Notes: generated by a model not told the origin, from the letters alone. A DNA stretch of 36,604 nt from Pseudomonadales bacterium (GCA_028279305.1 JANQOA010000197.1:1-36604); one strand, 5' to 3'. Positions 8,225 through 16,552 are shown, counted from the stretch's first letter. Made by a program: numbers and translations.

Positions 8225-9633
8225 TATTCACCTCCTGAGTAAGCGCGCATCAGCCGCTCGGCAAACTCCAGCCCTTCGAGGAAAGACTTGACCCGGATGC
8301 GCTCGTCCCTGCCGTGCGCGCGAATGTCGTTAACGTCCACCATAATGCCTGAAACACCATATACCGGAATACCCGCGCGGCGCAAAAACAAACCGTCGGT
8401 GGCGCCGGTACTCATGACCGGCACCACGGTTGCGTCAGGCCACATGCGGGCGGTGATGGCCATGATCGGGGCCAGGATGTCTTCCGCCAGCGGTGACGGC
8501 GGGCTGGACAGGGCCGGCCTGGCCGGGGTGATGGTCATGGCCGGATTGTCGATTACAGCCGCCAGGGTGCGGCGGATTATCTCAGCATCCGAGCCGGGCA
8601 TCATGCGGCAGTTCACGGTAGCCTGAGCACGCTGCGGCAGCGCGTTCTCAGCGTGGCCGGCGTGCAGTTGGGTGGCCACGCAGGTGGTACGCAGGCGGGC
8701 GTTAAAACCCGGTTCAGCGGCCAGTGCGGCCGCCGCTTCATCGTCCCGGGGGTTTTGCAGCAGCCGCTTGATGTGCGCGGCAGTGGCTGCCGGCAGGGTT
8801 TCCGCGGTCTGGCGGAAATAAGCGCGGGTGACCGGGTTGAATTCCACCGGGAAGCTGAATTGCCTGATGTTGTCCAGCGCGCGGATCAGATCGTAGATGG
8901 CGTTGTCATCGCGGGGCAGGGAGCTGTGTCCGCCGCGGTTGGTCGCCTCCACGGTAAAAGTCTGGTAGACCTTTTCCGCTGCCTGCACGGAGTTGATAAG
9001 GGGCTTGTTATCGAACAACCCGCCGCCGCCGCCCTCGTTGATGGCGAACTCAGCGTCGATCAATTCACGGTGCTCAGCCAGCAGATGCTGGACACCGTTG
9101 GCCGGGCCGCCCTCCTCATCAGCGGTGAGGGCAATGATAATGTCCCGGTTGGGCTGATATCCCTCGCGCTTCAGCTTAATCAGGTTGGCTACGGCAATAG
9201 CCGCCTCGTCTTTGTTGTCCAATGTGCCGCGGCCGTAGAAGTAACCGTCGCGCTGCAGAAAGGTAAACGGCTCAACGCTCCAGTCCTGCGGGTCCGCTTC
9301 CACAACATCAATATGTGCAAGAAACAGCAGCGGCTGCCGGCTGGGGGCGGCTGCGCGGTAGCGCGCCACCAGATTACCTTTGCCGGGCACAGGCTCGATC
9401 ACATGTACGTCCGCTTCATCAAAACCCGCCTCCAGCAGGCGCGCGGCCATGGCCCGGGCCGCGGCGGTGTTGTCACCGGCTGAGTCGGTGGTGTTGATTT
9501 CCACCAGTTGCTTAAGAATGTCCACCGCCATCGCCTGGTGGCTGTTCATGGGCGCAGCCGCCAACAGCGGGCCGGCCCACAGCAGGCCGGCCAGTAAGCC
9601 CGGCAGCATTAAGGTAAAAACAGATTCGCGCAC
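8224..9633 (-). CDS. Secreted M20/M25/M40-family zinc peptidase
   Basis: A 469-residue protein with an N-terminal signal peptide (hydrophobic about 7-26, LLAAAP cleavage area). Metal-site motifs of the M20 family are present: FLAHIDVV (H107 and D109), GRGTLDNKD (D139, bridging the two zincs) and ADEEGG (E173 as general base, E174 as ligand), with a terminal His-containing HGRDERI segment. A dimerisation lid (about 225-340) interrupts the catalytic domain, as usual for the carboxypeptidase/acylase group. It should hydrolyse small peptides or N-acyl amino acids in the periplasm. The start is GTG preceded by GGGAGAAA. It lies 70 bp downstream of the crotonase gene and overlaps the next gene by one base, probably as one operon. 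Confidence 0.92.
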   Translation of the reverse strand: MRESVFTLMLPGLLAGLLWAGPLLAAAPMNSHQAMAVDILKQLVEINTTDSAGDNTAAARAMAARLLEAGFDEADVHVIEPVPGKGNLVARYRAAAPSRQPLLFLAHIDVVEADPQDWSVEPFTFLQRDGYFYGRGTLDNKDEAAIAVANLIKLKREGYQPNRDIIIALTADEEGGPANGVQHLLAEHRELIDAEFAINEGGGGGLFDNKPLINSVQAAEKVYQTFTVEATNRGGHSSLPRDDNAIYDLIRALDNIRQFSFPVEFNPVTRAYFRQTAETLPAATAAHIKRLLQNPRDDEAAAALAAEPGFNARLRTTCVATQLHAGHAENALPQRAQATVNCRMMPGSDAEIIRRTLAAVIDNPAMTITPARPALSSPPSPLAEDILAPIMAITARMWPDATVVPVMSTGATDGLFLRRAGIPVYGVSGIMVDVNDIRAHGRDERIRVKSFLEGLEFAERLMRAYSGGE

Positions 9634-9703
9634 GAGTTTCTCCCGGCTGATGATCCGGCTGCCCCCGGCAGCGGTGCGGAGGCAACTGCGTCAGCCGGGT
9701 ACA

Positions 9704-10408
9704 CTACAAAAACATAGCTTTGGCGCCAAGCACCCGCTGCAGCACGGTGTGGTTCATGGCCTGTTTGGTGGCCTGATAGCTGGGCAGGTCCAGCGCTGCA
9801 AATTCCTCAACAACGCGGGCGGCAGTCGTATGCAGGTCTGCCGCGTCGACAACTTCGTCCAGGTAGCCGTACTCACGCGCCTGGGCCGGCGCCAGCAGGC
9901 CGGCGGTGCCGACCCTGGCCAGCCCGGGCCGGGTTAAACGGTGTTCCGCCAGCGCCAGGGCAAAAGGCGGCACGGTCATGGCAATAGCCACTTCGTTGAG
10001 GCCGATGCGCCAGTCACCGCTGGCGCCGATACGATAGTCCGCACTCAACAGCATGAAGGCACCCATGGGGTAAGCGTGGCCGCTGCACAGGCAGACGATG
10101 GGCAGCGGGTAGCTGAGCATGGCGGCAATAAGGTCTATGCCTTTATTCAACAGCGCCTGTTGCCGGGAGCGGTCACCGCTGCCCAGTACTTTCATATCGA
10201 AGCCGGCGGAGAAGATGCCCGGCCGGCCGCTGATCACCACCGGCAGTGCCGCCTGCCGGGCGTCCGCCAGGGCAGCGCTGATGCTGTCGAGCAAGGTGCC
10301 GCTCATGGCGTTTACCTTGCCGTCGTCGACGGCAATCCAGGAGGCATTGCCGGAACGGCTGAGCTGGATGTGCGGGTGTGAAAAGGTGGTATCCGTTGAT
10401 GGCTGCAT
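9704..10408 (-). CDS. Enoyl-CoA hydratase/isomerase-family protein (crotonase)
   Basis: The 234 residues show the crotonase fold pattern. PGIFSAGFDMKVL (63-75) forms the first oxyanion-hole loop and CSGHAYPMGAFMLLSADYRI (108-127) the second. Glu139 in IGLNEVAIAM is in the position of a catalytic acid. Such enzymes hydrate or isomerise acyl-CoA thioesters, for example during beta-oxidation or ring-cleavage breakdown. The family is slightly longer on average (about 255). The gene starts at the edge of an operator-like site (TGTAGAC at 10411-10417) and is divergent from a TetR gene, which probably represses it. No strong ribosome-binding site is seen. Confidence 0.88.
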   Translation of the reverse strand: MQPSTDTTFSHPHIQLSRSGNASWIAVDDGKVNAMSGTLLDSISAALADARQAALPVVISGRPGIFSAGFDMKVLGSGDRSRQQALLNKGIDLIAAMLSYPLPIVCLCSGHAYPMGAFMLLSADYRIGASGDWRIGLNEVAIAMTVPPFALALAEHRLTRPGLARVGTAGLLAPAQAREYGYLDEVVDAADLHTTAARVVEEFAALDLPSYQATKQAMNHTVLQRVLGAKAMFL

Positions 10409-10410
10409 GA

Positions 10411-10460
10411 TGTAGACCGATTGTTATAATTCCTGAAAATATATAGATTAGTCTACATAA
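10411..10460. promoter_or_regulatory. Twin inverted TetR-type operator sites in divergent promoter
   Basis: Two related 20-bp sites face each other: TGTAGACCGATTGTTATAAT reading right from 10411, and TGTAGACTAATCTATATATT reading left from 10457. The outer heptamers TGTAGAC/GTCTACA are a perfect inverted repeat. The TAGAC-N7-8-TATA form resembles operators of LmrA/YxaF-type TetR repressors. A consensus -10 hexamer (TATAAT, 10425-10430) lies inside the first site, so binding should block transcription of the regulator gene and, from its position, the crotonase gene. Confidence 0.7.
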
Positions 10461-10478
10461 AATCAAATGGAGGCTTTG

Positions 10479-11033
10479 ATGCCGGCAAAAGCGGTGCACA
10501 AGCAGGCGCTGGTGGAAACGGCAATGCGGTTGTTCCGCCGCCAGGGTTACGCCAATACCGGGTTGAATCAGATTCTGCACGACAGCGCGGCGCCCAGGGG
10601 TTCGCTGTATCACTATTTCCCCGGCGGCAAGGAAGCTCTGGCTGAAGATGCGGTGCACCTGGCGGGCAACATGGTGCGGGAAATGCTCGAGGGCCTGAGC
10701 GCGCAGAAGCGTAGCGTGCGTAGTTTTGTTAAAGGCTACTGTGAAACCATGGCGGGCTGGATGGAGGAATCCGGTTTCCGCTCCGGTTGCCCGATTGCCA
10801 CCACCATGCTGGAAACGGCGCCGGATTCACCCGCCCTGACAGCGGCCGGCAAAGCTGCGCTGGAGGGCTGGATGGAAGTGATAGCCGGCGTGTTTGCGCG
10901 CGCCGGTCATAAACCGGCGGACGCCCAACGGCAGGCCCGCAGTCTGATTGGCGCCGTACAGGGTGCGCTGATTCTTGCGCGTATCTGGCGGGATGCGGAA
11001 CCCATCCGCGACGTCGCCCGGCACTACGCCTGA
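10479..11033 (+). CDS. TetR/AcrR-family regulator, LmrA/YxaF-like
   Basis: An N-terminal TetR helix-turn-helix occupies about residues 5-55 (ALVETAMRLFRRQGYANTGL, then APRGSLYHYFPGGKEALAED). The SLYHYFPGGKEAL form is typical of the LmrA/YxaF subgroup. The C-terminal part includes SGCPIATTMLETAPDSPAL, also seen in that subgroup. I place the start at ATG 10479 because GGAGG (10469-10473) stands at correct spacing; the upstream in-frame ATG at 10467 lies before that site. It is divergent from the crotonase gene with twin operator-like sites between. A GTG-start gene follows 6 bp after its stop. The ligand is unknown. Confidence 0.92.
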   Translation: MPAKAVHKQALVETAMRLFRRQGYANTGLNQILHDSAAPRGSLYHYFPGGKEALAEDAVHLAGNMVREMLEGLSAQKRSVRSFVKGYCETMAGWMEESGFRSGCPIATTMLETAPDSPALTAAGKAALEGWMEVIAGVFARAGHKPADAQRQARSLIGAVQGALILARIWRDAEPIRDVARHYA

Positions 11034-11039
11034 GCTGCC

Positions 11040-11357
11040 GTGCAACTTCAGGAAGAATTCCGCAACCTTGCTGATCTGCTTGAGCAGCTTTTAAGCCTGC
11101 TGGACGAAAGCGGGGACGAGTTCTGGTCCGCTTATCTGCGCCGCGGTTTGACCAAAGTCAAAAACTCCGAACTTGCCGGCGCCACTTATATTCTCGGCTG
11201 TTTTAACGGTGCGGATACTTTTGCCGATCTGACCATCGGCAGCCAATGGCAGCAGGAAGATCCCATACGCTACCGCAATCTCAATGCACGCCTGATGGAC
11301 CTGCGCAACCGCACGTTCCAATCGGCGAGCCGCATTGCCAGCCGCCGCCTCTGGTGA
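11040..11357 (+). CDS. Small hypothetical protein, 105 aa (DUF6966-like)
   Basis: The frame opens with GTG at 11040, 6 bp after the TetR stop, and encodes 105 residues. The first half is helical (FRNLADLLEQLLSLLDES), then EFWSAYLRRGLTKVKNSELA, a GATYILGCFNGADTFADLTI segment, and a basic C-terminus. The layout of a helix with leucine repeats, a W-x2-Y/W and a GxxTFxDL motif recalls short DUF6966-type proteins that often stand alone near regulators. No signal peptide or membrane span is present. It is probably co-transcribed with the TetR gene. The ribosome-binding site is weak, consistent with translational coupling. Function unknown. Confidence 0.65.
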   Translation: MQLQEEFRNLADLLEQLLSLLDESGDEFWSAYLRRGLTKVKNSELAGATYILGCFNGADTFADLTIGSQWQQEDPIRYRNLNARLMDLRNRTFQSASRIASRRLW

Positions 11358-11403
11358 CGTTGACCTGATACCCTGTTCCGAAAATGCACCGCGGTGGTGC
11401 AAT

Positions 11404-11460
11404 ACTGCTTGGTAAAAGCAGTACTGCTTTGCAAAAGCAATACTGCTTTACAAAAGCAGT
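11404..11460. repeat. Three tandem 19-bp palindromic repeats
   Basis: Three gapless copies: ACTGCTTGGTAAAAGCAGT, ACTGCTTTGCAAAAGCAAT and ACTGCTTTACAAAAGCAGT. Each is an inverted repeat with arms ACTGCTT/AAGCAGT around five bases, broken in one arm of the second copy. Because copies abut, junctions make additional palindromes (AAAGCAGTACTGCTTT-like). The array is in the 354-bp non-coding stretch 11358-11711 between the 105-aa gene and the TonB receptor. A GCACC/GGTGC hairpin (11386-11400) precedes it. The same gap holds an inverted TCTGACATT/AATGTCAGA pair (11510-11518, 11570-11578). It may be a multi-site operator or a small repeat family. Confidence 0.85.
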
Positions 11461-11711
11461 ACGGGACCCTGCGTCTCCACAGCAGTGGGGTGGTATGAAG
11501 AGCGGGTTATCTGACATTCATACGGGTTTTAAGCCGGCCCAAGGCGAGCTTAAAGAAAGTTAATGTGAAAATGTCAGACACTTCGACCCAACAATCTTGA
11601 ACTATCGATGTAAAAAATATACGGTGCACGCCGCAATGGCTGGGGTGCGGTGCCGATTGGAGAGCGGCCCCCGGCAGAGTCTTATCTCTAAATCTATTTA
11701 AAGGGAAATTT

Positions 11712-14150
11712 ATGAGAGTAATACGTCGCTTGCTTGCAGGTGTTGGTAGCGTATGGTTTGTCCTCTGCGGTACTTTCGCCTGGGCTGTTGAGGCAGCCGA
11801 CAACAATTTTGTAATTGAAGAGATCATCGTCACCGCGCAGAAGCGCGAGCAGAGCATTCAGGATGTGCCCATTTCGGTGTCCGCATTCGACTCCGCGTTC
11901 CTTGACGACGCGGGTGTGGACGACGTCCTGGAACTGCAGTTTTTTGTCCCCGGCCTGACGGTTTACAACAACCAGTCCGTGGCGCAGTCCAACTTTAACA
12001 TCCGCGGGGTAGGCACCGCCGGCAACAGCCTGTCGCTGGAGTCTTCGGTTGGGGTATACGTAGACGGTGTTTACCGCGCGCGTCAGTCTTCCGCCATCAA
12101 CGATCTGATTGACATCGAGCGGGTTGAAGTGCTGAAGGGCCCCCAGGGCACCCTGTTCGGCAAAAACACCGCTTCCGGCGCGGTACAATTCCTCACCGTG
12201 GCGCCGCAGCTGGACGAAGTGGGTGGTTACGTTGAGGTTAACGGCGGTAACGAAAGTTACGGCAACCTGAACGGCGCCATTAACGTTCCGTTCTGGGACG
12301 GCAAAGCGGCAGCCCGCCTGTCCGCCGGTTACACAGAACGGGACGGTTATGTGGACAACATCACCACCGGTGAAGAACTGAACGACCGCGACCGCTATTC
12401 GCTGCGCGGCCAGTTGCTGGTGGTACCCACCGATGACCTGAGCATCCGCATCATTGCGGACTATTCCGAAATTGATGAAAAGTGCTGTTCCGCCAGTAAC
12501 TCTTTTGACGGCCCGGGCGACACCAATGCGCTGTTTCTTGCTGCCGGCGGCACCCTGCCGCCCACCGGCCAGTTACCCGGCGCCAGTTTTGTTCTGCCCA
12601 TCGAAGCTCTGGGCGGCACGGTGGTGCTGGCGGACGACTTCGACCGCGACCGGGTGGCCCAGGACATTGATCCTTTTGCGGAAATCGAAGAGTCCGGTAT
12701 CTCCGCGGAAATCAACTACGACCTGAATGACACGATGACCTTGACGTCGATAACAGCTTACCGCAGCTATGAAGCCACCAGTTTTGTCGACGCGGACTTC
12801 ACCTCCCTGGACACCCTGAGCGCCAGCGGCGGTTTTACCGAGCAGGACACGTTTACCCAGGAGTTCCGCATAGCCGGTACCGCGGGGGACAGCATTACCT
12901 ATGTGGCAGGCTTGTATTACTTCGACCAGGACCTGGAAAACGAAACCACCCTGCGGCTGGGTTCAACGGCGAATCTGCTGCTTACCGGCGGTTTAACCAA
13001 CAGCGCGCTGCTGGGCGGACCGGCGGGTTGTGCCCTCGCCGGCATAGCCGCCATCTGTGACGATCCGGCATTTCCGGAGAACGGGCAGTCGGACAACTTC
13101 TCCAATCAGGAACAGACCAGTTGGGCGATATTTGCTCAAGCGGACTTCAACGTGACGGAAGATCTGATCGTCACGCTGGGGATCCGTTACCTGGATGAAG
13201 AAAAAGACATGGACGTGATTTTCACCGAAAGCCAGTTCAACCCGATCTGGGCTGCGTTTACACCTTTGTCACCCTTTGTGCCGGACGTCAACGGCGTGAA
13301 GTTTGAAGACGAAGAGTTTACCGGCACCGCCAAGCTCACCTACTACTGGACCGAAGACTTCATGACGTATATTTCATACGGCCGGGGTTATAAGTCCGGC
13401 GGTACCAATATCGACCGCATCGACCCGGCGCTGACCGGTTCCCCGCTGCTGTTTGATCCGGAAATTTCCGACTCTTACGAAATTGGTCTGAAAGGTGACT
13501 TCCTCGACAAGAAGCTGCGCATCAACGCCGCGGTGTACATCACCGACTTTGAAGATTTCCAGGCCAATACATTTGTCGGCACGGGGTTTGTGCTGCAGAA
13601 CGCCGGTGAAATTCAAACCCGCGGCTTTGAGCTGGAGGTATTTGCGCTGCCCGCCGAATGGCTGACCCTGACTTCAGGCGTTGCTTACGTGGATGCGGAA
13701 TATGACTCATTTGTCGGCGGTTCCTGTATCCGCACGCCGTTCGGCAACGAACCGGACGCAGCCGAACCGGCCTTCCCCACGGTCTGTGACAGCAGCGGCA
13801 ATACCGTTGGCGGCACGCCGGAATGGACGATATTCGGTTCCGCCCAGGTGCAGCACCGCATGCAGGACGGCGGTTTGTTCTACGGCCAGTTGGATGTGAA
13901 CTGGAGGGACGACAACCCGGCAGGCACCGACAACGACCCCAACAAGTTTGCCGACTCTTACACGTTGACCAACCTGCGGCTCGGTTACCGCTTTGCCGCT
14001 GACCGTTACGACGTCTCGCTGTGGGCCAAAAATCTGTTTGACGAAGACTTCAGCGCCGGCGGTTTTAACTCGGTGATTCGCGAAGGTTCGCTGAGCGAAT
14101 ACCACACCGAACCGCGCACCTGGGGGGTGACCCTGCGCGCCACGCTGTAA
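11712..14150 (+). CDS. TonB-dependent outer-membrane receptor
   Basis: The 812-residue protein has a signal peptide (about 1-29) and then the TonB box EEIIVTA (36-42) leading into QKREQSIQDVPISVSAF. A plug domain contains NIRGVG and VEVLKGPQGTLFGKNTASGA. A 22-strand-type barrel rich in aromatic and acidic residues ends in RTWGVTLRATL with repeated Y/F-x-Y/F strands. It brings a bulky substrate across the outer membrane using TonB energy. The QKREQ/'IEEIIVTA' subclass is common for organic substrates in marine gammaproteobacteria; substrate choice cannot be read from sequence. ATG 11712 is preceded by AAAGGGAAA. A near-palindromic sequence separates its stop from the convergent lipoprotein gene. 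Confidence 0.95.
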   Translation: MRVIRRLLAGVGSVWFVLCGTFAWAVEAADNNFVIEEIIVTAQKREQSIQDVPISVSAFDSAFLDDAGVDDVLELQFFVPGLTVYNNQSVAQSNFNIRGVGTAGNSLSLESSVGVYVDGVYRARQSSAINDLIDIERVEVLKGPQGTLFGKNTASGAVQFLTVAPQLDEVGGYVEVNGGNESYGNLNGAINVPFWDGKAAARLSAGYTERDGYVDNITTGEELNDRDRYSLRGQLLVVPTDDLSIRIIADYSEIDEKCCSASNSFDGPGDTNALFLAAGGTLPPTGQLPGASFVLPIEALGGTVVLADDFDRDRVAQDIDPFAEIEESGISAEINYDLNDTMTLTSITAYRSYEATSFVDADFTSLDTLSASGGFTEQDTFTQEFRIAGTAGDSITYVAGLYYFDQDLENETTLRLGSTANLLLTGGLTNSALLGGPAGCALAGIAAICDDPAFPENGQSDNFSNQEQTSWAIFAQADFNVTEDLIVTLGIRYLDEEKDMDVIFTESQFNPIWAAFTPLSPFVPDVNGVKFEDEEFTGTAKLTYYWTEDFMTYISYGRGYKSGGTNIDRIDPALTGSPLLFDPEISDSYEIGLKGDFLDKKLRINAAVYITDFEDFQANTFVGTGFVLQNAGEIQTRGFELEVFALPAEWLTLTSGVAYVDAEYDSFVGGSCIRTPFGNEPDAAEPAFPTVCDSSGNTVGGTPEWTIFGSAQVQHRMQDGGLFYGQLDVNWRDDNPAGTDNDPNKFADSYTLTNLRLGYRFAADRYDVSLWAKNLFDEDFSAGGFNSVIREGSLSEYHTEPRTWGVTLRATL

Positions 14151-14173
14151 CTCTCAGCGTAGCTGCGGCCGCG

Positions 14174-14608
14174 TTACCGCGGCTGCAGGCGGAACAGATA
14201 GGCTTCGTTGACGTTTTCGTTGCGCGGGCGGTTACCGTACTTGCCTTCGTAAGCGTCAGCGAAGCGCTTGAACTCCGCAGCGTCGGTGACCCGCACCGCC
14301 TGCAAGTCGTACAAAGCACCGTCAGCCAGCAAACGCACTTCGTTGTTACTTTCGATGTGCTCCACCCAGGTGGTCCGGTTGGCGCCGGCGTGCACGTACG
14401 CTGCTGAACCCAGCCCGATAATCCATAGTTTTACCGAATAAGGGTCCGCCGGGTTGGTTTCCAGCTGCACAATGTCCACTGCCGCGGCAACGCTCCAGTC
14501 CTCTGGCATCTGGGATTGAGTGCCCTGCAGAGCACCGCCGGAAAATGGAATGTAGCCGCAGGCGGCCAGGCTTAACAAAGCCACGGCAAGAAACGGAATT
14601 CTGATCAT
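14174..14608 (-). CDS. Lipoprotein, homologue of the 7751-8224 product
   Basis: The 144-residue product opens with a lipoprotein signal: IPFLAVALLSLAAC, with the lipobox Cys at residue 17. The mature part contains VKLWIIGLGSAAYV, TTWVEHI, EVRLLADGALYDLQAVRV and ends YLFRLQPR. These segments align in order with IWVV, YVFGSRDS, GWVES, VRLRVEDTVYSLRAE and FRLQRP of the membrane-anchored protein at 7751-8224, so the two are paralogues. The fold may be a split barrel of the pyridoxamine-oxidase type (inference). The start has AAGGGGC upstream. It is convergent with the TonB receptor and may be monocistronic. Confidence 0.75.
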   Translation of the reverse strand: MIRIPFLAVALLSLAACGYIPFSGGALQGTQSQMPEDWSVAAAVDIVQLETNPADPYSVKLWIIGLGSAAYVHAGANRTTWVEHIESNNEVRLLADGALYDLQAVRVTDAAEFKRFADAYEGKYGNRPRNENVNEAYLFRLQPR

Positions 14609-14682
14609 AGTTTGCCCCTTTGAGTTGCTTGTCTTGTATCACAGGCGGTGGGATGGATCTACGTAATGTTTTTTTTTTGGTG

Positions 14683-14746
14683 TTCAGTTCTGCCCGGGCT
14701 GCTTGGTGAATAGCAGGGGAGTTTCAGGAACGCCGTAAATACGTCC
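14683..14746 (+). repeat. Left 64-bp terminal inverted repeat
   Basis: Begins TTCAGTTCTGCCCGGGCTGC and ends near TAAATACGTCC. Its reverse complement differs from the right arm at two positions only (T/C and G/C). Confidence 0.9.
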
Positions 14747-15160
14747 CCGATTGGGTACTGTTCATCCCGGCCGGTTACCGAGCAACTCAGTGGTACCGGG
14801 CCGCCGTAAATACATCCCTATAGGCTGTGGCGGCGACATCCTGTCGCCCACACCCCGAAACCACTGAGTTACCCGTCCACCGGCCTGTTGTGCAGATACC
14901 CTGCTGGTGTTTTCGCTACATTCAGACAGTCACAGTTTCCTGGTGCACCCACCGCGCTGATACCCAGCGCACATGCGTTGATTCCAGGGTGTAGCGGAAC
15001 TTCTTTCAAGCTAATCACCCGGTGTGTTCGTTCAACGCCTGGGTGTAGCAAAACTCTAAGGCTGGGAGCGTTTATTTTGGGCTGCAGCAATGTAGGGCTG
15101 CGGGTGAATAGCAGAGTTTCAGGACCGTCGCCGACAGGACGTCGGCGCCGGAGCCTACAT

Positions 15161-15224
15161 GGACGTATTCACGGCGTTCCTGAAACTCCCCTGCTATTCA
15201 CCAAGCAGCCCGGCCAGAACTGAA
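15161..15224 (-). repeat. Right 64-bp terminal inverted repeat
   Basis: Begins GGACGTATTCACGGCGTTCC and ends CAGAACTGAA. It is the inverted partner of 14683-14746. It also pairs with the shorter inner copy at 15095-15127, so a compact local hairpin could form as an alternative. Confidence 0.9.
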
Positions 15225-15304
15225 TACCCAAAAGAACTCACTCCAAAAGTCCTCGATAAGCAGCCCGGGCAGAATAGGAAAACAAAAAAAGCTAACCTGT
15301 CTCT

Positions 15305-16546
15305 ATGAACGTTCTGTTTTTCCTATACACAATCCTGATGGCCGCCCTGGTCTACAACCTCTGGCGCCCGGTCTACAGCCCCGCCAATGTGGCGCTGGTC
15401 AGTTTCATGTTCGGCCTGTTGCTCAACCTCTTTGCGCTGCACTTTTTTGTTGTGCACACCTTTATCACGCTCCTGTACCTCAGCTCCGGTCCCCAGGGAT
15501 GGAGCGGCAACCTGGGCATGTTGCTGGCGCTGGGCGCGGGCCTGGGCCTGGTGCTGTATCACCTGCGCAGCTATACCACCCGCGAACAGGTGGAAGCGGC
15601 TTTGCAGGAGGGTCTGGGGGCGGATTACAAACAGCAGATCCTGCCCGAGCTGCGCGCGCAGTTCCCCAACGGGCTGCACATGCGCCGGATTTTCTGGCCC
15701 TTCCCCCAGGATCTGCCCGGGGTGGAGATTGTCAAAGACATTTCTTACGGCGAAGGCATCCGCCGGCTGGACATCTACCGCAAGCGGGGCCACGGCAGCC
15801 GGCGGCCGGTGCTGCTGCAGATTCATGGCGGCGCCTGGACGGAGAACATGGGCAGTAAGAACGAGCAGGCCCGTCCGCTGATGAACCATCTGGCCCTGCG
15901 TGACTGGATCTGCGTGAGCGCCGGCTACCGCTTAAGTCCCGGCGCCACCATGCCGGAACATATTGTTGACGTTAAAAATGCGCTGCTGTGGATCAAGCAG
16001 CATATTGCGGAATACGGCGGGGATCCGGATTTTGTCGTTGCGACCGGCGGTTCCGCCGGCGGGCATCTCAGTGCTTTGCTGGCGTTGACCGTCAACGATG
16101 ACACGTTCCAGCCCGGCGCAGAGGGTCAGGACACCACCGTGCAGGGGTGTGTGCCTTTTTACGGGGCGGTGGATCTGTTAAACGACGGTCAGCATCAGCC
16201 CAATGACAACCTGCAGAAGTTTCTCGCGGATTCGGTCATCAAACAGCCGCTGGCGGAGGCTGAACACCTGTGGACCCAGCTGTCGCCGTTACGCCGGGTG
16301 CACGCTCAAGCACCGCCCTTTTTTGTCATCTGCGGCGACAAAGACACCCTGGTGCCGGTGGCCACCAACAGTCACTTTGCGTCGCGCCTGGCTGAGGTCA
16401 GCGGTGAAAGCGTATGTTATGCGCAGATCGAAGGCGCGCAGCACGCCTTCGATCTGACCCGTACTCCCCACAGCGAAAACGTGGTGTTTGCCATTGAGCG
16501 GTGGCTGGCGTTCCAGTACAGCCGCTACCTGGGGCACAACGGGTAA
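15305..16546 (+). CDS. Membrane-anchored alpha/beta hydrolase (BD-FAE/HSL-like esterase)
   Basis: The first ~87 residues contain three hydrophobic spans (about 2-20, 28-58, 69-87) and anchor the protein in the inner membrane. The catalytic domain (about 135-410) has the oxyanion motif LQIHGGAW (171-178), nucleophile Ser250 in ATGGSAGGH, Asp347 in GDKDTLVPV and His380 in GAQHAF. This matches the BD-FAE and hormone-sensitive-lipase-like esterases acting on esters of small alcohols or sugars. The length of 413 exceeds the soluble family because of the membrane part. ATG 15305 has no good ribosome-binding site. The gene follows the inverted-repeat element and is convergent with the carotenoid oxygenase gene. 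Confidence 0.88.
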   Translation: MNVLFFLYTILMAALVYNLWRPVYSPANVALVSFMFGLLLNLFALHFFVVHTFITLLYLSSGPQGWSGNLGMLLALGAGLGLVLYHLRSYTTREQVEAALQEGLGADYKQQILPELRAQFPNGLHMRRIFWPFPQDLPGVEIVKDISYGEGIRRLDIYRKRGHGSRRPVLLQIHGGAWTENMGSKNEQARPLMNHLALRDWICVSAGYRLSPGATMPEHIVDVKNALLWIKQHIAEYGGDPDFVVATGGSAGGHLSALLALTVNDDTFQPGAEGQDTTVQGCVPFYGAVDLLNDGQHQPNDNLQKFLADSVIKQPLAEAEHLWTQLSPLRRVHAQAPPFFVICGDKDTLVPVATNSHFASRLAEVSGESVCYAQIEGAQHAFDLTRTPHSENVVFAIERWLAFQYSRYLGHNG

Positions 16547-16552
16547 GCGGAT

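Larger units (their letters stand above)
14683..15224. repeat. Non-coding element bounded by 64-bp inverted repeats
   Basis: The ends 14683-14746 and 15161-15224 are inverted copies that match at 62 of 64 positions. Between them no convincing gene is present. The interior has two near-perfect hairpins (GGCGACA/TGTCGCC at 14832-14848, CGCCGAC/GTCGGCG at 15129-15147), an inverted AACTCAGTGG/CCACTGAGTT pair, and a shortened third copy of the left arm (15095-15127). A further fragment of the arm (AAGCAGCCCGGGCAGAAT) lies outside at 15258-15275. A run of 10 T (14669-14678) precedes it. This looks like a composite of dispersed palindromic repeats or a MITE-like element rather than an insertion sequence, since no transposase is encoded. 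Confidence 0.85.

Noticed and set aside
11404-11460. CRISPR array
   Set aside because: The 19-bp units are directly joined with no spacers and no cas genes are nearby.
14163-14187. Bidirectional terminator between the TonB receptor and lipoprotein genes
   Set aside because: The stem (CTGCGGCCGCG/CGCGGCTGCAG) has one mismatch and overlaps the last codons of the lipoprotein gene, and no T-run follows on either strand, so it is not a convincing Rho-independent terminator.
14869-15090. 73-codon open frame inside the inverted-repeat element
   Set aside because: It lies among repeated sequence with self-similar segments (LHPGVERTHRV, LHPGINACALG) and has no ribosome-binding site; a product of the repeats rather than a gene.
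14683-15224. Insertion sequence
   Set aside because: Long inverted ends are present but no transposase frame exists inside and no target-site duplication was evident.
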